DNA from: an uncultured Bacillaceae bacterium
GTDB taxonomy: Bacteria > Bacillota > Bacilli > Bacillales > Caldibacillaceae
DNA: 33,061 nucleotides
Assembly (NCBI GenBank): GCA_937951955.1
Contig: CALGAD010000091.1
Span: 1-33,061, forward strand
Direction of reading: 5' to 3'
The notes under the pieces are model-generated. The model had not been told where the DNA came from and ran no database searches. It worked only from the letters and a program-made list of their open reading frames with translations. The stretch's first letter is position 1; each line of letters starts with the position of its first letter. Below, one piece after another: positions 1 through 8,065 of the stretch. A program made the position numbers and the translations under genes.

Positions 1-1
1 A

Positions 2-52
2 GTGATTAAACGCCTCGATTGGGAAACCGTCAATAAAATAAAATACGAATAA
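2..52 (+). CDS. C-terminal tail of an upstream protein (partial)
   Basis: This is the only plus-strand frame open from the window edge to position 52. It encodes 16 residues (VIKRLDWETVNKIKYE) and ends in TAA. A perfect terminator hairpin starts six bases after the stop, which supports a real gene end. The other two plus-strand frames hit stops within nine bases. Too little is visible to name the protein, and the tail might be chance coding. Confidence 0.4.
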   Translation: MIKRLDWETVNKIKYE

Positions 53-57
53 AAGCA

Positions 58-87
58 ACTGTCCCTGATTGTTCAGGGACAGTTTTT
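58..87 (+). terminator. Rho-independent terminator of the upstream gene
   Basis: A perfect 11-bp stem (58-68 with 73-83, ACTGTCCCTGA) closes a TTGT loop and is followed by TTTTT. The reverse strand carries a weaker T-rich tail (TTGCTTTT), so the hairpin may also stop transcription of the converging hydrolase gene at 122-973. Confidence 0.85.
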
Positions 88-121
88 ATGATTGAAGCTA
101 CTGGAAATGCCTGATTTCGAA

Positions 122-973
122 TTACACGTATTTACCGTAATCGGGCTTTGCCTGTTCGTCAAAAGACTCCGCCAATTGATACAACCCTTTTGTTAACGCA
201 TCGCCATACATCGGCATTCCGTGACCGGTGATCGCTTCATTCGGTGCGAGGGACGCTAATTTTTTAACGGACTCTTTTGCTCGATGCCAATCGGTTGTGA
301 AGTAGCGGGGCGGACCGGTGATTTCCTGTTTTTGTGTCAACACATTCAATAATTTGTCCTGACGAACGGTTACAAAAGCATCCCCGGCAATGAGCGTACG
401 CGTCTTTTTTCGAAATAATGAAATATGTCCATCGGTATGGCCCGGGGTATGGATCCACTGCCATTCCGGTAAATGGGGGACTGTTCCGTCTTCCGGTAGG
501 GGCTGTACTTTTTCTTGTAAATCGATCCCCTCATTGGGGAAAAGGGGCGCCATTTTCGCCACAAGTCCACCTTCGACCGAGCCATCGGGTGGCGGATAAT
601 TTTTTTGCCCCGTTAAGTAAGGTAGTTCTTCACGGTGGGCATAAACGGGAACGTCCCATCGGGTACATAAAGCTTCCAGTGCACCGATATGGTCGAAATG
701 GGCATGGGTTAAAATAATCGCCTCTGGTTTTGCAGCGGGCCCGAAATTTTCGCTCACGGTATCAAGAATCGCATTTTCGGACCGGGGCATTCCCGCATCC
801 ACTAAAACAAAAGTCCCGTTTGCTTTTTCAATAAATATGACATTGACAATTTGCACGGTTAAAAAGGAAATATCCCGAGTAAATTTTTGAAAAACATTGC
901 TCGCGATGGAAGTCATCGGAATGTAAGCGAAATTTTGCGAAGCATTTACATCGTTATTCTCGATCTCGTCCAT
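122..973 (-). CDS. Metallo-beta-lactamase-fold hydrolase
   Basis: A 283-residue MBL-fold protein, probably cytosolic since no signal peptide is visible. The zinc ligands are in place: THAHFDHIG at 89-97 (H90, H92, D94, H95), HTPGHTDGH near 175-183 (H179), D198 in AGDAF, and H251 in TGHGMP. This pattern fits the glyoxalase II-like/YflN-like branch of the superfamily, whose members hydrolyse thioesters, lactones or similar esters. The substrate cannot be read from the sequence. GGAGGT lies 6 bases before the ATG. It is followed on the same strand by no further gene and lies downstream of sspI, from which it is separated by a terminator, so it is probably transcribed alone. The call as an MBL hydrolase is secure; anything more specific is not. 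Confidence 0.85.
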   Translation of the reverse strand: MDEIENNDVNASQNFAYIPMTSIASNVFQKFTRDISFLTVQIVNVIFIEKANGTFVLVDAGMPRSENAILDTVSENFGPAAKPEAIILTHAHFDHIGALEALCTRWDVPVYAHREELPYLTGQKNYPPPDGSVEGGLVAKMAPLFPNEGIDLQEKVQPLPEDGTVPHLPEWQWIHTPGHTDGHISLFRKKTRTLIAGDAFVTVRQDKLLNVLTQKQEITGPPRYFTTDWHRAKESVKKLASLAPNEAITGHGMPMYGDALTKGLYQLAESFDEQAKPDYGKYV

Positions 974-999
974 CCAGGCACCTCCGATTTAACATGATG

Positions 1000-1026
1000 A
1001 AAAGAGGAAGCCGGTGGCTGGCTTCC
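1000..1026 (-). terminator. Terminator downstream of sspI
   Basis: A perfect 7-bp stem, GGAAGCC (1006-1012) with GGCTTCC (1020-1026), has a 7-base loop. On the minus strand it is followed by TCTTTTC. It lies 15 bases past the sspI stop and separates sspI from the MBL gene. Confidence 0.7.
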
Positions 1027-1041
1027 GTGAACATTTAAACT

Positions 1042-1251
1042 CTATTTTTTTAATCCTTGTTCCAGATTTTCAAGCATCATTTTCTTTTCGTCTTCTGTCG
1101 CATTGTTCCAGATCACTTCAAATAGAACGCCTAGCCCCGGGAGCATTTTCTCCTCACCGACCTGAATGGCATCGACGATTGTATCTTCTAACTGTTCCTG
1201 GGTATTACCGGAAACGTTTTGAATGATGGCCTCCCGTAGATTGAAGTTCAT
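1042..1251 (-). CDS. sspI: Small acid-soluble spore protein SspI
   Basis: A 69-residue protein matching the SspI family over its whole length, including the conserved core EEKMLPGLGVLFEVIW at about 33-48. SspI is a minor SASP made in the forespore under sigma-G and found in the spore core; its exact role is not known. The ATG has a good ribosome-binding site (GGAGGG) 6 bases upstream. A CATAATA sequence (reverse complement of 1304-1310) resembles a sigma-G -10 element, but no convincing -35 is visible at the right distance. It is divergent from ysgA, the same arrangement as in B. subtilis, and is firm evidence for a spore former. Confidence 0.95.
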   Translation of the reverse strand: MNFNLREAIIQNVSGNTQEQLEDTIVDAIQVGEEKMLPGLGVLFEVIWNNATEDEKKMMLENLEQGLKK

Positions 1252-1369
1252 AACTATCCCTCCAACATATGATATCGTGGATATTTTGCGACTTTTCGAT
1301 GTGTATTATGTATGAAATATCGGTATAATGAAAGATGTTTAATCTTGATCAAAGTTAAGGTGAGAACAG

Positions 1370-2128
1370 ATGCACGTAATTCAATCGATAAAAAATGAAA
1401 AAGTAAAAAAGTGGAAGAAGCTATTAACAAAAAAAGGCCGGGAGAAAAGTGGTCTTTTCCTCGTAGAAGGGGAGCATTTAGTAGAAGAAGCCCATCGCGC
1501 CAGACTAATCGAGGAATTGATCATTACCGAGCAATTTCTTTCCAGGCTCGATTCTTCATATCTCGACGAATATGAAACGTATCAAATCAGCCGGGAAGTG
1601 GAGAAAGTCATTTCGGATACGGAAACCCCGCAGGGAATCTTTGCCGTATGCCGTCAACTTGCAAAACCTGTGAATGTAACCGGGAAAAGGTTTTTACTGA
1701 TTGATGCGGTTCAAGACCCGGGCAATATTGGCACAATGCTCCGCACAGCGGATGCCTGCGGTATTGATATGGTTGTCCTTGGTGAAGGATGCGCTGATTT
1801 ATATAACGCCAAAGTTTTACGGGCTGCCCAGGGAAGTCATTTTCATTTGCCGATTGTAAAAGGTAACCTATATCACTGGCTGGAAAAATTGCAAGGAATG
1901 CAAATTCCCGTTTACGGGACAGCTCTGGAAAATGGCGAGGTCATGACCGTTGTGGAACCGGGACATCCTTTCGCTTTAATTGTCGGCAATGAAGGACGGG
2001 GTGTCGATCATAAGCTACTTGCACAAACGACGAAAAACTTATATATTCCTATATATGGTAAGAGTGAATCGTTAAATGTTTCGGTGGCAACGGGTATTTT
2101 ACTTTACTATTTACGCGGAATTGAATGA
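1370..2128 (+). CDS. ysgA: SpoU/TrmH-family rRNA methyltransferase (YsgA-like)
   Basis: A 252-residue SPOUT-class 2'-O-ribose methyltransferase that uses S-adenosylmethionine. An N-terminal substrate-binding domain (about 1-100) precedes the knotted catalytic domain. The three SpoU motifs are seen: motif 1 around D116-R125 (PGNIGTMLRTA, with N119 and R125), motif 2 IVGNEGRGV near 204-212, and motif 3 IPIYGKSESLNVSVA near 226-240. A TATAAT at 1324-1329 is a likely -10, with a poor -35. The ribosome-binding site AAGGTGAG lies before the ATG. It precedes pheS as in B. subtilis, but the pheS T-box has its own promoter. The family is certain; the modified nucleotide is not known from sequence. Confidence 0.92.
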   Translation: MHVIQSIKNEKVKKWKKLLTKKGREKSGLFLVEGEHLVEEAHRARLIEELIITEQFLSRLDSSYLDEYETYQISREVEKVISDTETPQGIFAVCRQLAKPVNVTGKRFLLIDAVQDPGNIGTMLRTADACGIDMVVLGEGCADLYNAKVLRAAQGSHFHLPIVKGNLYHWLEKLQGMQIPVYGTALENGEVMTVVEPGHPFALIVGNEGRGVDHKLLAQTTKNLYIPIYGKSESLNVSVATGILLYYLRGIE

Positions 2129-2166
2129 ATAAATCCTTTTCAGGTCTCGTTGGCTTATTTCAACCG

Positions 2167-2195
2167 TTGAAATTCCTTAGAAACATCAGTATAAT
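2167..2195 (+). promoter_or_regulatory. Sigma-A promoter of the pheST T-box transcript
   Basis: TTGAAA (2167-2172) and TATAAT (2190-2195) are separated by exactly 17 bases, close to consensus. Transcription would start near 2202, just before the T-box leader. Confidence 0.85.
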
Positions 2196-2201
2196 GAACA
2201 T

Positions 2202-2499
2202 AAATTCGATTTGGACAAAATATGTAAATTTGGAAAAGCGAAGATCGGGGCCGAGTAGTTTGGATCACCCTGTTACCAGGGAGAAAGTGCCGTGACTGGA
2301 AGCACTTTTAACAGGGCCCAAATGAAATTTCACCCCGGGAGCTCCCATCGGGACCACTGATCAGAAACCTTTGGCGATCAGTGTAAAGATCGGGCGGTTC
2401 TTTACCGTTATATCAATGAAGTGGATGCAAGGATGGTCTTTGCATCAATAAGGGTGGTACCGCGAAGCAACCTCGTCCCTTTTTCGGACGGGGTTTTTT
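2202..2499 (+). promoter_or_regulatory. T-box leader (tRNA-Phe) with terminator
   Basis: A complete T-box riboregulator. Stem I closes with CGGGG (2246-2250) against CCCCG (2333-2337). The specifier loop has the AGUA element (2254-2257) on one side and the Phe codon UUC at 2329-2331 on the other. Above it, 2259-2263 pairs with 2318-2322, 2268-2275 with 2309-2316, and 2284-2290 with 2302-2308. Stem III is 2355-2362 with 2376-2383. The T-box sequence AGGGTGGTACCGCG is at 2451-2464. The terminator stem is 2471-2478 with 2486-2493, followed by TTTTTT (2494-2499). Known mechanism: uncharged tRNA-Phe stabilises the antiterminator and allows pheST transcription. Confidence 0.96.
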
Positions 2500-2545
2500 G
2501 TATGGAAAAAAGAACGAAATGTTTGTTAATAAAGGAGGATGTCAC

Positions 2546-3586
2546 TTGAAACAACGACTGCAGGAATTAAAGGAAGAAGCGTTGCAAAAAATCGCAGCGA
2601 CCGAAAACTTAAGAGAACTCAATGATATTCGAGTCGCCTATCTCGGGAAAAAAGGACCGATTACAGAAGTCTTGCGGGGCATGGGGAAACTCGCGCCGGA
2701 AGAACGTCCGGTTATCGGTGCCCTCGCCAATGAAGTCCGGCAAACGATTGCCCAGGAAATCGAAACGAAGCAGCACCATCTCGAACAAGTACTTCTCGAA
2801 GAAAAACTGAAAAAAGAATCCATCGATGTGACGTTACCCGGACGTCCGGTGAAATTAGGCAACCATCATCCATTAACGAAAGTGGTTCGTGAAATTGAAG
2901 AATTGTTTATCGGTTTAGGTTATACCATTGAGGAAGGACCTGAAGTGGAGACCGATTATTACAACTTCGAGGCGTTAAACTTGCCGAAAAACCACCCGGC
3001 TCGCGATATGCAGGATACATTTTATATTACGGAAGATCTTCTACTCCGAACCCATACTTCACCGGTTCAGGCCCGCACGATGGAAAAGTACAAAGGTCAG
3101 GGGCCGTTAAAAATTATCTGTCCTGGAAAAGTTTACCGGCGCGATGATGACGATGCGACCCACTCCCATCAATTTATGCAAATTGAAGGACTCGTTATCG
3201 ATGAAAATATTCGCTTAAGTGACTTGAAAGGGACCTTAAACGTTTTTGCCAAAAAGGTGTTCGGTCAAGACCGGGAAATTCGTCTCCGGCCGAGCTTCTT
3301 CCCGTTCACAGAGCCGTCGGTCGAGATGGATATTTCATGTAAGATTTGCGGTGGATCGGGTTGTCACGTATGTAAACATACAGGCTGGATCGAAGTGCTC
3401 GGCGGTGGCATGGTTCATCCGAACGTGTTAGAGATGAGCGGTTTTGATTCGAAAAAATATACCGGTTTTGCCTTCGGTATTGGTGTCGAACGGATTGCCA
3501 TGTTGAAATACGGAATCGACGATATTCGTCATTTTTACACGAATGACACCCGTTTCCTGAAACAATTTTCACCTTTGAGCAAATAA
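2546..3586 (+). CDS. pheS: Phenylalanine-tRNA ligase alpha subunit
   Basis: The catalytic subunit of the alpha2-beta2 PheRS, a class II synthetase that charges tRNA-Phe with phenylalanine in the cytosol. Domains: N-terminal coiled coil (about 1-95), then the catalytic core with motif 2 (VYRRDDDDATHSHQF, 196-210) and motif 3 (GFAFGIGVERIAML, 307-320). A CxxC pair set (C265, C268, C273, C276) lies in the insert before motif 3. I chose TTG at 2546: AAAGGAGG ends seven to eight bases before it, and it gives 346 residues against about 344 in B. subtilis. An in-frame upstream start at 2498 would sit in the T-box U-tract. It is expressed through the T-box and followed 37 bases later by pheT. Confidence 0.97.
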   Translation: MKQRLQELKEEALQKIAATENLRELNDIRVAYLGKKGPITEVLRGMGKLAPEERPVIGALANEVRQTIAQEIETKQHHLEQVLLEEKLKKESIDVTLPGRPVKLGNHHPLTKVVREIEELFIGLGYTIEEGPEVETDYYNFEALNLPKNHPARDMQDTFYITEDLLLRTHTSPVQARTMEKYKGQGPLKIICPGKVYRRDDDDATHSHQFMQIEGLVIDENIRLSDLKGTLNVFAKKVFGQDREIRLRPSFFPFTEPSVEMDISCKICGGSGCHVCKHTGWIEVLGGGMVHPNVLEMSGFDSKKYTGFAFGIGVERIAMLKYGIDDIRHFYTNDTRFLKQFSPLSK

Positions 3587-3623
3587 CGGAAGCTATTTAG
3601 AATGACATTAAGGAGGTTTTTCG

Positions 3624-6038
3624 ATGCTCGTTTCATATAAATGGCTGCAGGAATACGTGGACCTTTCCGGCGTTACTCCTGAAGACTTAGCCAATCAAAT
3701 TACCCTGACTGGAATTGAAGTCGATCAAGTTAAAAAACTCGATGCACAATTAAAAAATATCGTGACCGGACATGTACTCGAATGTAGACAGCATCCTAAT
3801 GCAGAAAAGTTGCGCTTATGTTTAGTCGATATCGGAGAAGAGGAGCCGGTGCAAATTGTTTGCGGTGCACCGAATGTGGCAGCGGGACAAAAGGTAATCG
3901 TCGCGAAACCCGGCGCCCGTTTACCGGGAGGATTGAAAATTAAAAAAGCGAAACTTCGCGGCGAAGTGTCCAACGGGATGATCTGTTCCCTGGAAGAACT
4001 CGGATTTGAGAGCCGGGTTGTGCCGAAAGAATATGCCGACGGAATTTATGTTTTACCGGAAGATACTCCGGTTGGAATTGATGCCATCCCTTTGTTAGGT
4101 TTGGATGATGCTGTACTCGAATTAGATTTAACCGCCAACCGGGCCGACTGCTTGAGCATGATCGGCGTTGCTTATGAAACAGCGGCAATATTCAATCAAG
4201 CCGTTCAGTTGCCCAAAGTGAAGGAAAACAGCGGTAACGGTGATCGGGTTGAAGATTATGTATCCATTCATGTGGATGATCCGGAAGATGCACCCCTTTA
4301 TACGGCGAAAGTGATCAAAAATGTCACGATCGGTCCTTCACCGCTCTGGCTGCAAAACCGTTTAATGGCCAGCGGCATCCGACCTCATAACAATGTCGTG
4401 GATATCACGAACTATATTTTACTTGAATACGGTCAACCGCTGCATGCGTTCGATTATGATCGCTTCGGATCCAAAGAAGTACTCGTTCGCAAGGCAAAGC
4501 CAGGGGAGAAAATCGTCACCCTCGATGATGTGGCACGGGAACTGACTGAAGATGATCTAGTCATCACGAATGGGAAAGAGCCGGTCGCCCTGGCAGGCGT
4601 GATGGGCGGAGCCAACTCCGAAGTGACCGATGAAACTACAACGATTCTCCTGGAGTCGGCCTACTTTAATGGCAGTACCATTCGCAAAACGTCGAAATAT
4701 CACGGATTGCGCAGTGAAGCATCGAGCCGTTTCGAAAAAGGGGTGGATCCGAACCGCGTGCGCCAGGCATCGGAACGGGCAGCTGAACTCATCGCCGAAC
4801 TTGCCGGGGGAGAAATCGTCACCGGAATGGCCGAATTCGATAAATTAGAAGTGAAACCAGTAGAAATTACAATTGAACTGGATAAATTAAATACCTTTTT
4901 AGGAACGGAACTAGCTCTCGATGAAGTGACAGCTATTATCGACCGCTTACAATTTACTTTCGATGTCGCCGGTGAAACGATTACCGTTCATATTCCGAGC
5001 AGGCGCTGGGATTTAGCCATTCCGGAAGATATGTATGAAGAAATCGCCCGGATTTATGGCTATGATAAAATCCCGTTCACCTTACCGGAAGGGGAGCAAA
5101 CCCGGGGACGACTTACCGATTATCAGAAACAACGTCACATCGTTCGTGACGTGCTGGAAGGTGCCGGGTTAAACGAGGCCATTACTTACTCATTAACGAA
5201 CGAGGAAAAATATGGTCAGTTTGCGTTGAATCAAAGTGAGCCGATTCGCTTAATGATGCCGATGAGTGAAGAACATGCCCAGCTCAGAATCAGCCTGATT
5301 CCTCATTTGCTTGATGCGGTTTCCTATAACCAGGCCCGGAAAAATAATGATGTATTTCTCTACGAAATCGGTTCGATTTTTATCAAACAGGGCGATAACG
5401 TGCAGCCGAAAGAAGTGGAGCATGTTGCCGGTGTTCTAACAGGACTGTATGTCAACCATCCGTGGCAAGGTGAAAAGGTACCCGTCGATTTTTATACCGT
5501 AAAAGGAATATTGGAAAACTTGTTTGCCAAATTGAGTCTTGATCATAAGATTACGTTCATCAAGGCAGAAATCGATGGCATGCATCCGGGACAAACGGCG
5601 AAAATTCTTCTGGAAGATGAAGTGGTCGGATTCGTCGGTAAAATCCATCCTGAGCGGGAAAAAGCATATGATGTGAAAAATGTTTTTGCCTTTGAATTGA
5701 ATCTGGAAATGCTGCTGTCCCGTGAATTGCCCGAGTCAACATATAAACCGATTCCGCGTTTCCCGGCCATCAGCCGTGATATCGCGTTGATCGTGGATCA
5801 AGCGCAAGAAGCAGCTGAACTGGAACAGGTGATTCGCAAAGCCGGTGGCAAATTACTTCAGCATGTGAAAGTATTTGATGTTTATGAGGGTGAACACGTT
5901 GCCGCAGGGAAAAAATCCATTGCCTTTACGATGGAATTCTATGATCCAGAACGTACCCTCACCGATGAAGAAGTTAATCAAATTCACGAAAAAATCGTTA
6001 CCGAGTTGAAAAACTTCGGTGCTGAATTAAGACAGTAA
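3624..6038 (+). CDS. pheT: Phenylalanine-tRNA ligase beta subunit
   Basis: An 804-residue beta subunit, the full family length in Bacillus. Domains in order: EMAP-like tRNA-binding domain (about 40-150), B3/B4 editing domain that hydrolyses Tyr-tRNA-Phe (about 210-400), B5 domain (about 405-480, with RRWDLAIPEDMYEEIARIYG near 455), catalytic-like core, and C-terminal FDX-ACB anticodon-binding domain (about 706-804, starting YKPIPRFPAISRD). The ATG at 3624 has AGGAGG eight bases upstream. It is co-transcribed with pheS under the same T-box and ends at a strong terminator. It looks complete, with no disruption visible. Confidence 0.97.
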   Translation: MLVSYKWLQEYVDLSGVTPEDLANQITLTGIEVDQVKKLDAQLKNIVTGHVLECRQHPNAEKLRLCLVDIGEEEPVQIVCGAPNVAAGQKVIVAKPGARLPGGLKIKKAKLRGEVSNGMICSLEELGFESRVVPKEYADGIYVLPEDTPVGIDAIPLLGLDDAVLELDLTANRADCLSMIGVAYETAAIFNQAVQLPKVKENSGNGDRVEDYVSIHVDDPEDAPLYTAKVIKNVTIGPSPLWLQNRLMASGIRPHNNVVDITNYILLEYGQPLHAFDYDRFGSKEVLVRKAKPGEKIVTLDDVARELTEDDLVITNGKEPVALAGVMGGANSEVTDETTTILLESAYFNGSTIRKTSKYHGLRSEASSRFEKGVDPNRVRQASERAAELIAELAGGEIVTGMAEFDKLEVKPVEITIELDKLNTFLGTELALDEVTAIIDRLQFTFDVAGETITVHIPSRRWDLAIPEDMYEEIARIYGYDKIPFTLPEGEQTRGRLTDYQKQRHIVRDVLEGAGLNEAITYSLTNEEKYGQFALNQSEPIRLMMPMSEEHAQLRISLIPHLLDAVSYNQARKNNDVFLYEIGSIFIKQGDNVQPKEVEHVAGVLTGLYVNHPWQGEKVPVDFYTVKGILENLFAKLSLDHKITFIKAEIDGMHPGQTAKILLEDEVVGFVGKIHPEREKAYDVKNVFAFELNLEMLLSRELPESTYKPIPRFPAISRDIALIVDQAQEAAELEQVIRKAGGKLLQHVKVFDVYEGEHVAAGKKSIAFTMEFYDPERTLTDEEVNQIHEKIVTELKNFGAELRQ

Positions 6039-6049
6039 TCAATATTTAT

Positions 6050-6073
6050 GGCCGCAATGTGCGGCCTTTTTTT
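6050..6073 (+). terminator. Terminator of the pheST operon
   Basis: A perfect 7-bp GC-rich stem GGCCGCA (6050-6056) with TGCGGCC (6060-6066), ATG loop, and seven T (6067-6073). Confidence 0.93.
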
Positions 6074-6228
6074 ATCGGGAAAAAATTTTTCAAGACAGGG
6101 AAATTATGGATGTTCAGATGAACATTGGCTAAACCAATTGATAAGTCATTAAGGAAAAATAAAGTTATAATAAAGAAAAAGATATTACATATTGTCCAAG
6201 TTTTTATATCAAATAAAGGATGGTAACC

Positions 6229-6900
6229 GTGTATAAAATATTGATTATTGAAGATGATCTCGTCATTTCTAAAACGATGAAAAATCATCTTGAATCCTGG
6301 AACTATGAAGTGGAATATGTGACTGATTTTAAAGATGTCATGGCTCATTTTGTTTCGTTTAATCCTCATTTAGTTTTACTCGATATCAAACTTCCTTTTG
6401 TGAATGGATTTACATTGTGTAGTGAAATCCGCAAAATATCCAGGGTTCCTGTAATTTTTATTTCCTCAGCATCTGACAATATGAATATCGTGATGGCGAT
6501 TAATATGGGCGGGGATGATTTTATTGCGAAACCTTTTGACTTGACAGTGCTGACTTCCAAAGTTCAGGCTTTACTCAGACGAACTTACGACTTTACTGGA
6601 CAAACCAATCTCCTGGAGCATCGGGGAATCATATTAAACATCAGTGACGGAACGATTCATTTTAAAGGTCAAAAGCTCAATCTAACAAAAAATGAGTTCA
6701 AAATTTTGCATTTCCTTTTTGAAAATAAAGGGAAGGTTGTATCGCGAGAAGCATTGATGAATCGTTTGTGGGAAACGGACAGTTTTATTGATGATAACAC
6801 GTTAACGGTGAATATTAACCGTCTGCGGAAAAAACTGGAAACAATCGGTATAACCGATTTGATCAAAACAAAGAAAGGAATCGGATATTTGGTGGATTAA
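6229..6900 (+). CDS. OmpR-family response regulator, BceR-like
   Basis: A 223-residue two-component response regulator. The receiver domain (about 1-115) has the acidic pocket E8/D9/D10, phospho-acceptor D52 in LLDIKLP, S79/S80 and K101 in AKPFD. The C-terminal winged helix (about 125-223) is of OmpR/PhoB type, ending KTKKGIGYLVD. I prefer GTG 6229 over ATG 6220: the sequence AAAGGATGG is a usable ribosome-binding site only for the GTG, and MYKILIIEDD matches typical family N-termini. A TATAAT at 6166-6171 is a likely -10; the -35 is poor. With the kinase two bases downstream and the ABC pair beyond, it is the regulator of a peptide-antibiotic response module. The inducing compound is unknown. 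Confidence 0.93.
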   Translation: MYKILIIEDDLVISKTMKNHLESWNYEVEYVTDFKDVMAHFVSFNPHLVLLDIKLPFVNGFTLCSEIRKISRVPVIFISSASDNMNIVMAINMGGDDFIAKPFDLTVLTSKVQALLRRTYDFTGQTNLLEHRGIILNISDGTIHFKGQKLNLTKNEFKILHFLFENKGKVVSREALMNRLWETDSFIDDNTLTVNINRLRKKLETIGITDLIKTKKGIGYLVD

Positions 6901-6901
6901 G

Positions 6902-7915
6902 ATGGATATGAAGTATGTAAACCTGGTCAAACGCTATGTCAAACATCGCGGGAAAATTTTTGTTTTGTTTACCGTATATGCCTTTTGTTTTCTTGCTGTC
7001 TTTTATTTGAATCAAATTCCCCTCGATTCCGTTTTTTACGGGTTCATCCTTTGTGGATATATAAGTTTAATTTTAATTATCGTTGATTTTGCCAAATTCG
7101 TAAGCCGTTATCAATTGCTTGAACGGTTAAAAAGGAATATAACCGTACAGAGCGATGGCCTCCCTGTTCCTGTAACGATATTTGAAAAACAGTACCAGGA
7201 CCTGATTCAACTATTACACAGACATAAAAATGAACTGGATCTTCAGGCGGAAGACAAACAAAAGGATTTAGTGGATTACTTTACCCGATGGACCCATCAA
7301 ATTAAAACGCCGATTGCCGCCATGCGCCTATTATTACAGGCCAATGCTGATCGTGTAGCGAAAGAACTGGAAATAGAATTGTTCAAGATTGAGCAGTACG
7401 TTGAATTTGTTTTACAGTTTATTCGTCTGGATAATATAGCCAATGATCTCGTCTTGAAGAGACATTCTTTGGATGACATCATCAAACAGGCCGTGCGGAA
7501 AAATGCCAAAACGTTTATCCATAAAAAAATCACGCTCAACTTTTCAGAAACGAACTGCACGGTTTTAACAGATGCAAAATGGCTCTTATTTGTTATCGAG
7601 CAAATCCTCACTAATGCGTTGAAATATACCGAGCAAGGATCGATATCGATTTACATGGAGCAGCCTGAAGAGGAAAAGCGACTCGTCATTGAAGATACGG
7701 GTTATGGTATTCCGGACGTGGATTTGCCACGGGTATTTGAAAAAGGATTTACGGGTTATAATGGTCGTATTCATTCCGAATCAACGGGAATGGGCCTTTA
7801 TCTTTGCAAACAAATCATGAACAAATTATCCCATAAGATCTTAATCCAATCCGAAGTAGGGAAGGGAACAAGGGTTATTCTTGATTTGAAAACAGAGGAA
7901 GTCGGTGTGGAGTAG
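6902..7915 (+). CDS. Intramembrane-sensing histidine kinase, BceS-like
   Basis: A 337-residue membrane kinase. Two transmembrane helices (about 18-36 and 44-63) are joined by only about seven residues outside, so there is no extracellular sensor domain. This is the hallmark of BceS-type kinases, which take their signal from the partner ABC transporter. H132 in the H-box (RWTHQIKTPIAAM) is the phosphorylated histidine. The ATPase domain has N-box N238, G1 DTGYGIP (265-271), F-box near 279, and G2 STGMGLYL (294-301). It starts one base after the regulator stop, so it is translationally linked to it. It should phosphorylate the upstream response regulator in response to a cell-wall-active peptide. 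Confidence 0.93.
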   Translation: MDMKYVNLVKRYVKHRGKIFVLFTVYAFCFLAVFYLNQIPLDSVFYGFILCGYISLILIIVDFAKFVSRYQLLERLKRNITVQSDGLPVPVTIFEKQYQDLIQLLHRHKNELDLQAEDKQKDLVDYFTRWTHQIKTPIAAMRLLLQANADRVAKELEIELFKIEQYVEFVLQFIRLDNIANDLVLKRHSLDDIIKQAVRKNAKTFIHKKITLNFSETNCTVLTDAKWLLFVIEQILTNALKYTEQGSISIYMEQPEEEKRLVIEDTGYGIPDVDLPRVFEKGFTGYNGRIHSESTGMGLYLCKQIMNKLSHKILIQSEVGKGTRVILDLKTEEVGVE

Positions 7916-7959
7916 CGAAAAATTTCTTTCTTGCTTCAAAATTTTTTTGAATATAAAAC

Positions 7960-8034
7960 CTTACAAATTTGTAAGAATAAGAGCTGGATTGTAAGGATGA
8001 GCGATGGCTGTGTGTCTTTGATGTTCGCTATACT
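7960..8034 (+). promoter_or_regulatory. BceR-type operator and promoter of the ABC genes
   Basis: Positions 7960-7975 form a perfect 16-bp palindrome, CTTACAAATTTGTAAG. Its core TTACA-AATT-TGTAA fits the reported BceR-type consensus TNACA-N4-TGTAA. A second half-site TTGTAAG (7989-7995) lies exactly 20 bp after the same heptamer in the palindrome, two helical turns on. A -10 TATACT is at 8029-8034 with no good -35, as expected for an activator-dependent promoter. Inferred: the phosphorylated regulator encoded at 6229-6900 binds here to induce the ATPase-permease genes. Confidence 0.75.
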
Positions 8035-8065
8035 GGGACTAGAAAAAGTTTGGGAGGAAATTTTT

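Noticed and set aside
2498..2545. Longer PheS starting at 2498
   Set aside because: The start would fall in the T-box terminator U-tract; TTG 2546 with AAAGGAGG fits the known length.
7931..8065. In-frame N-terminal extension of the BceA-like ATPase
   Set aside because: It covers the BceR operator and promoter, has no ribosome-binding site, and the protein from 8066 already starts at the family N-terminus.
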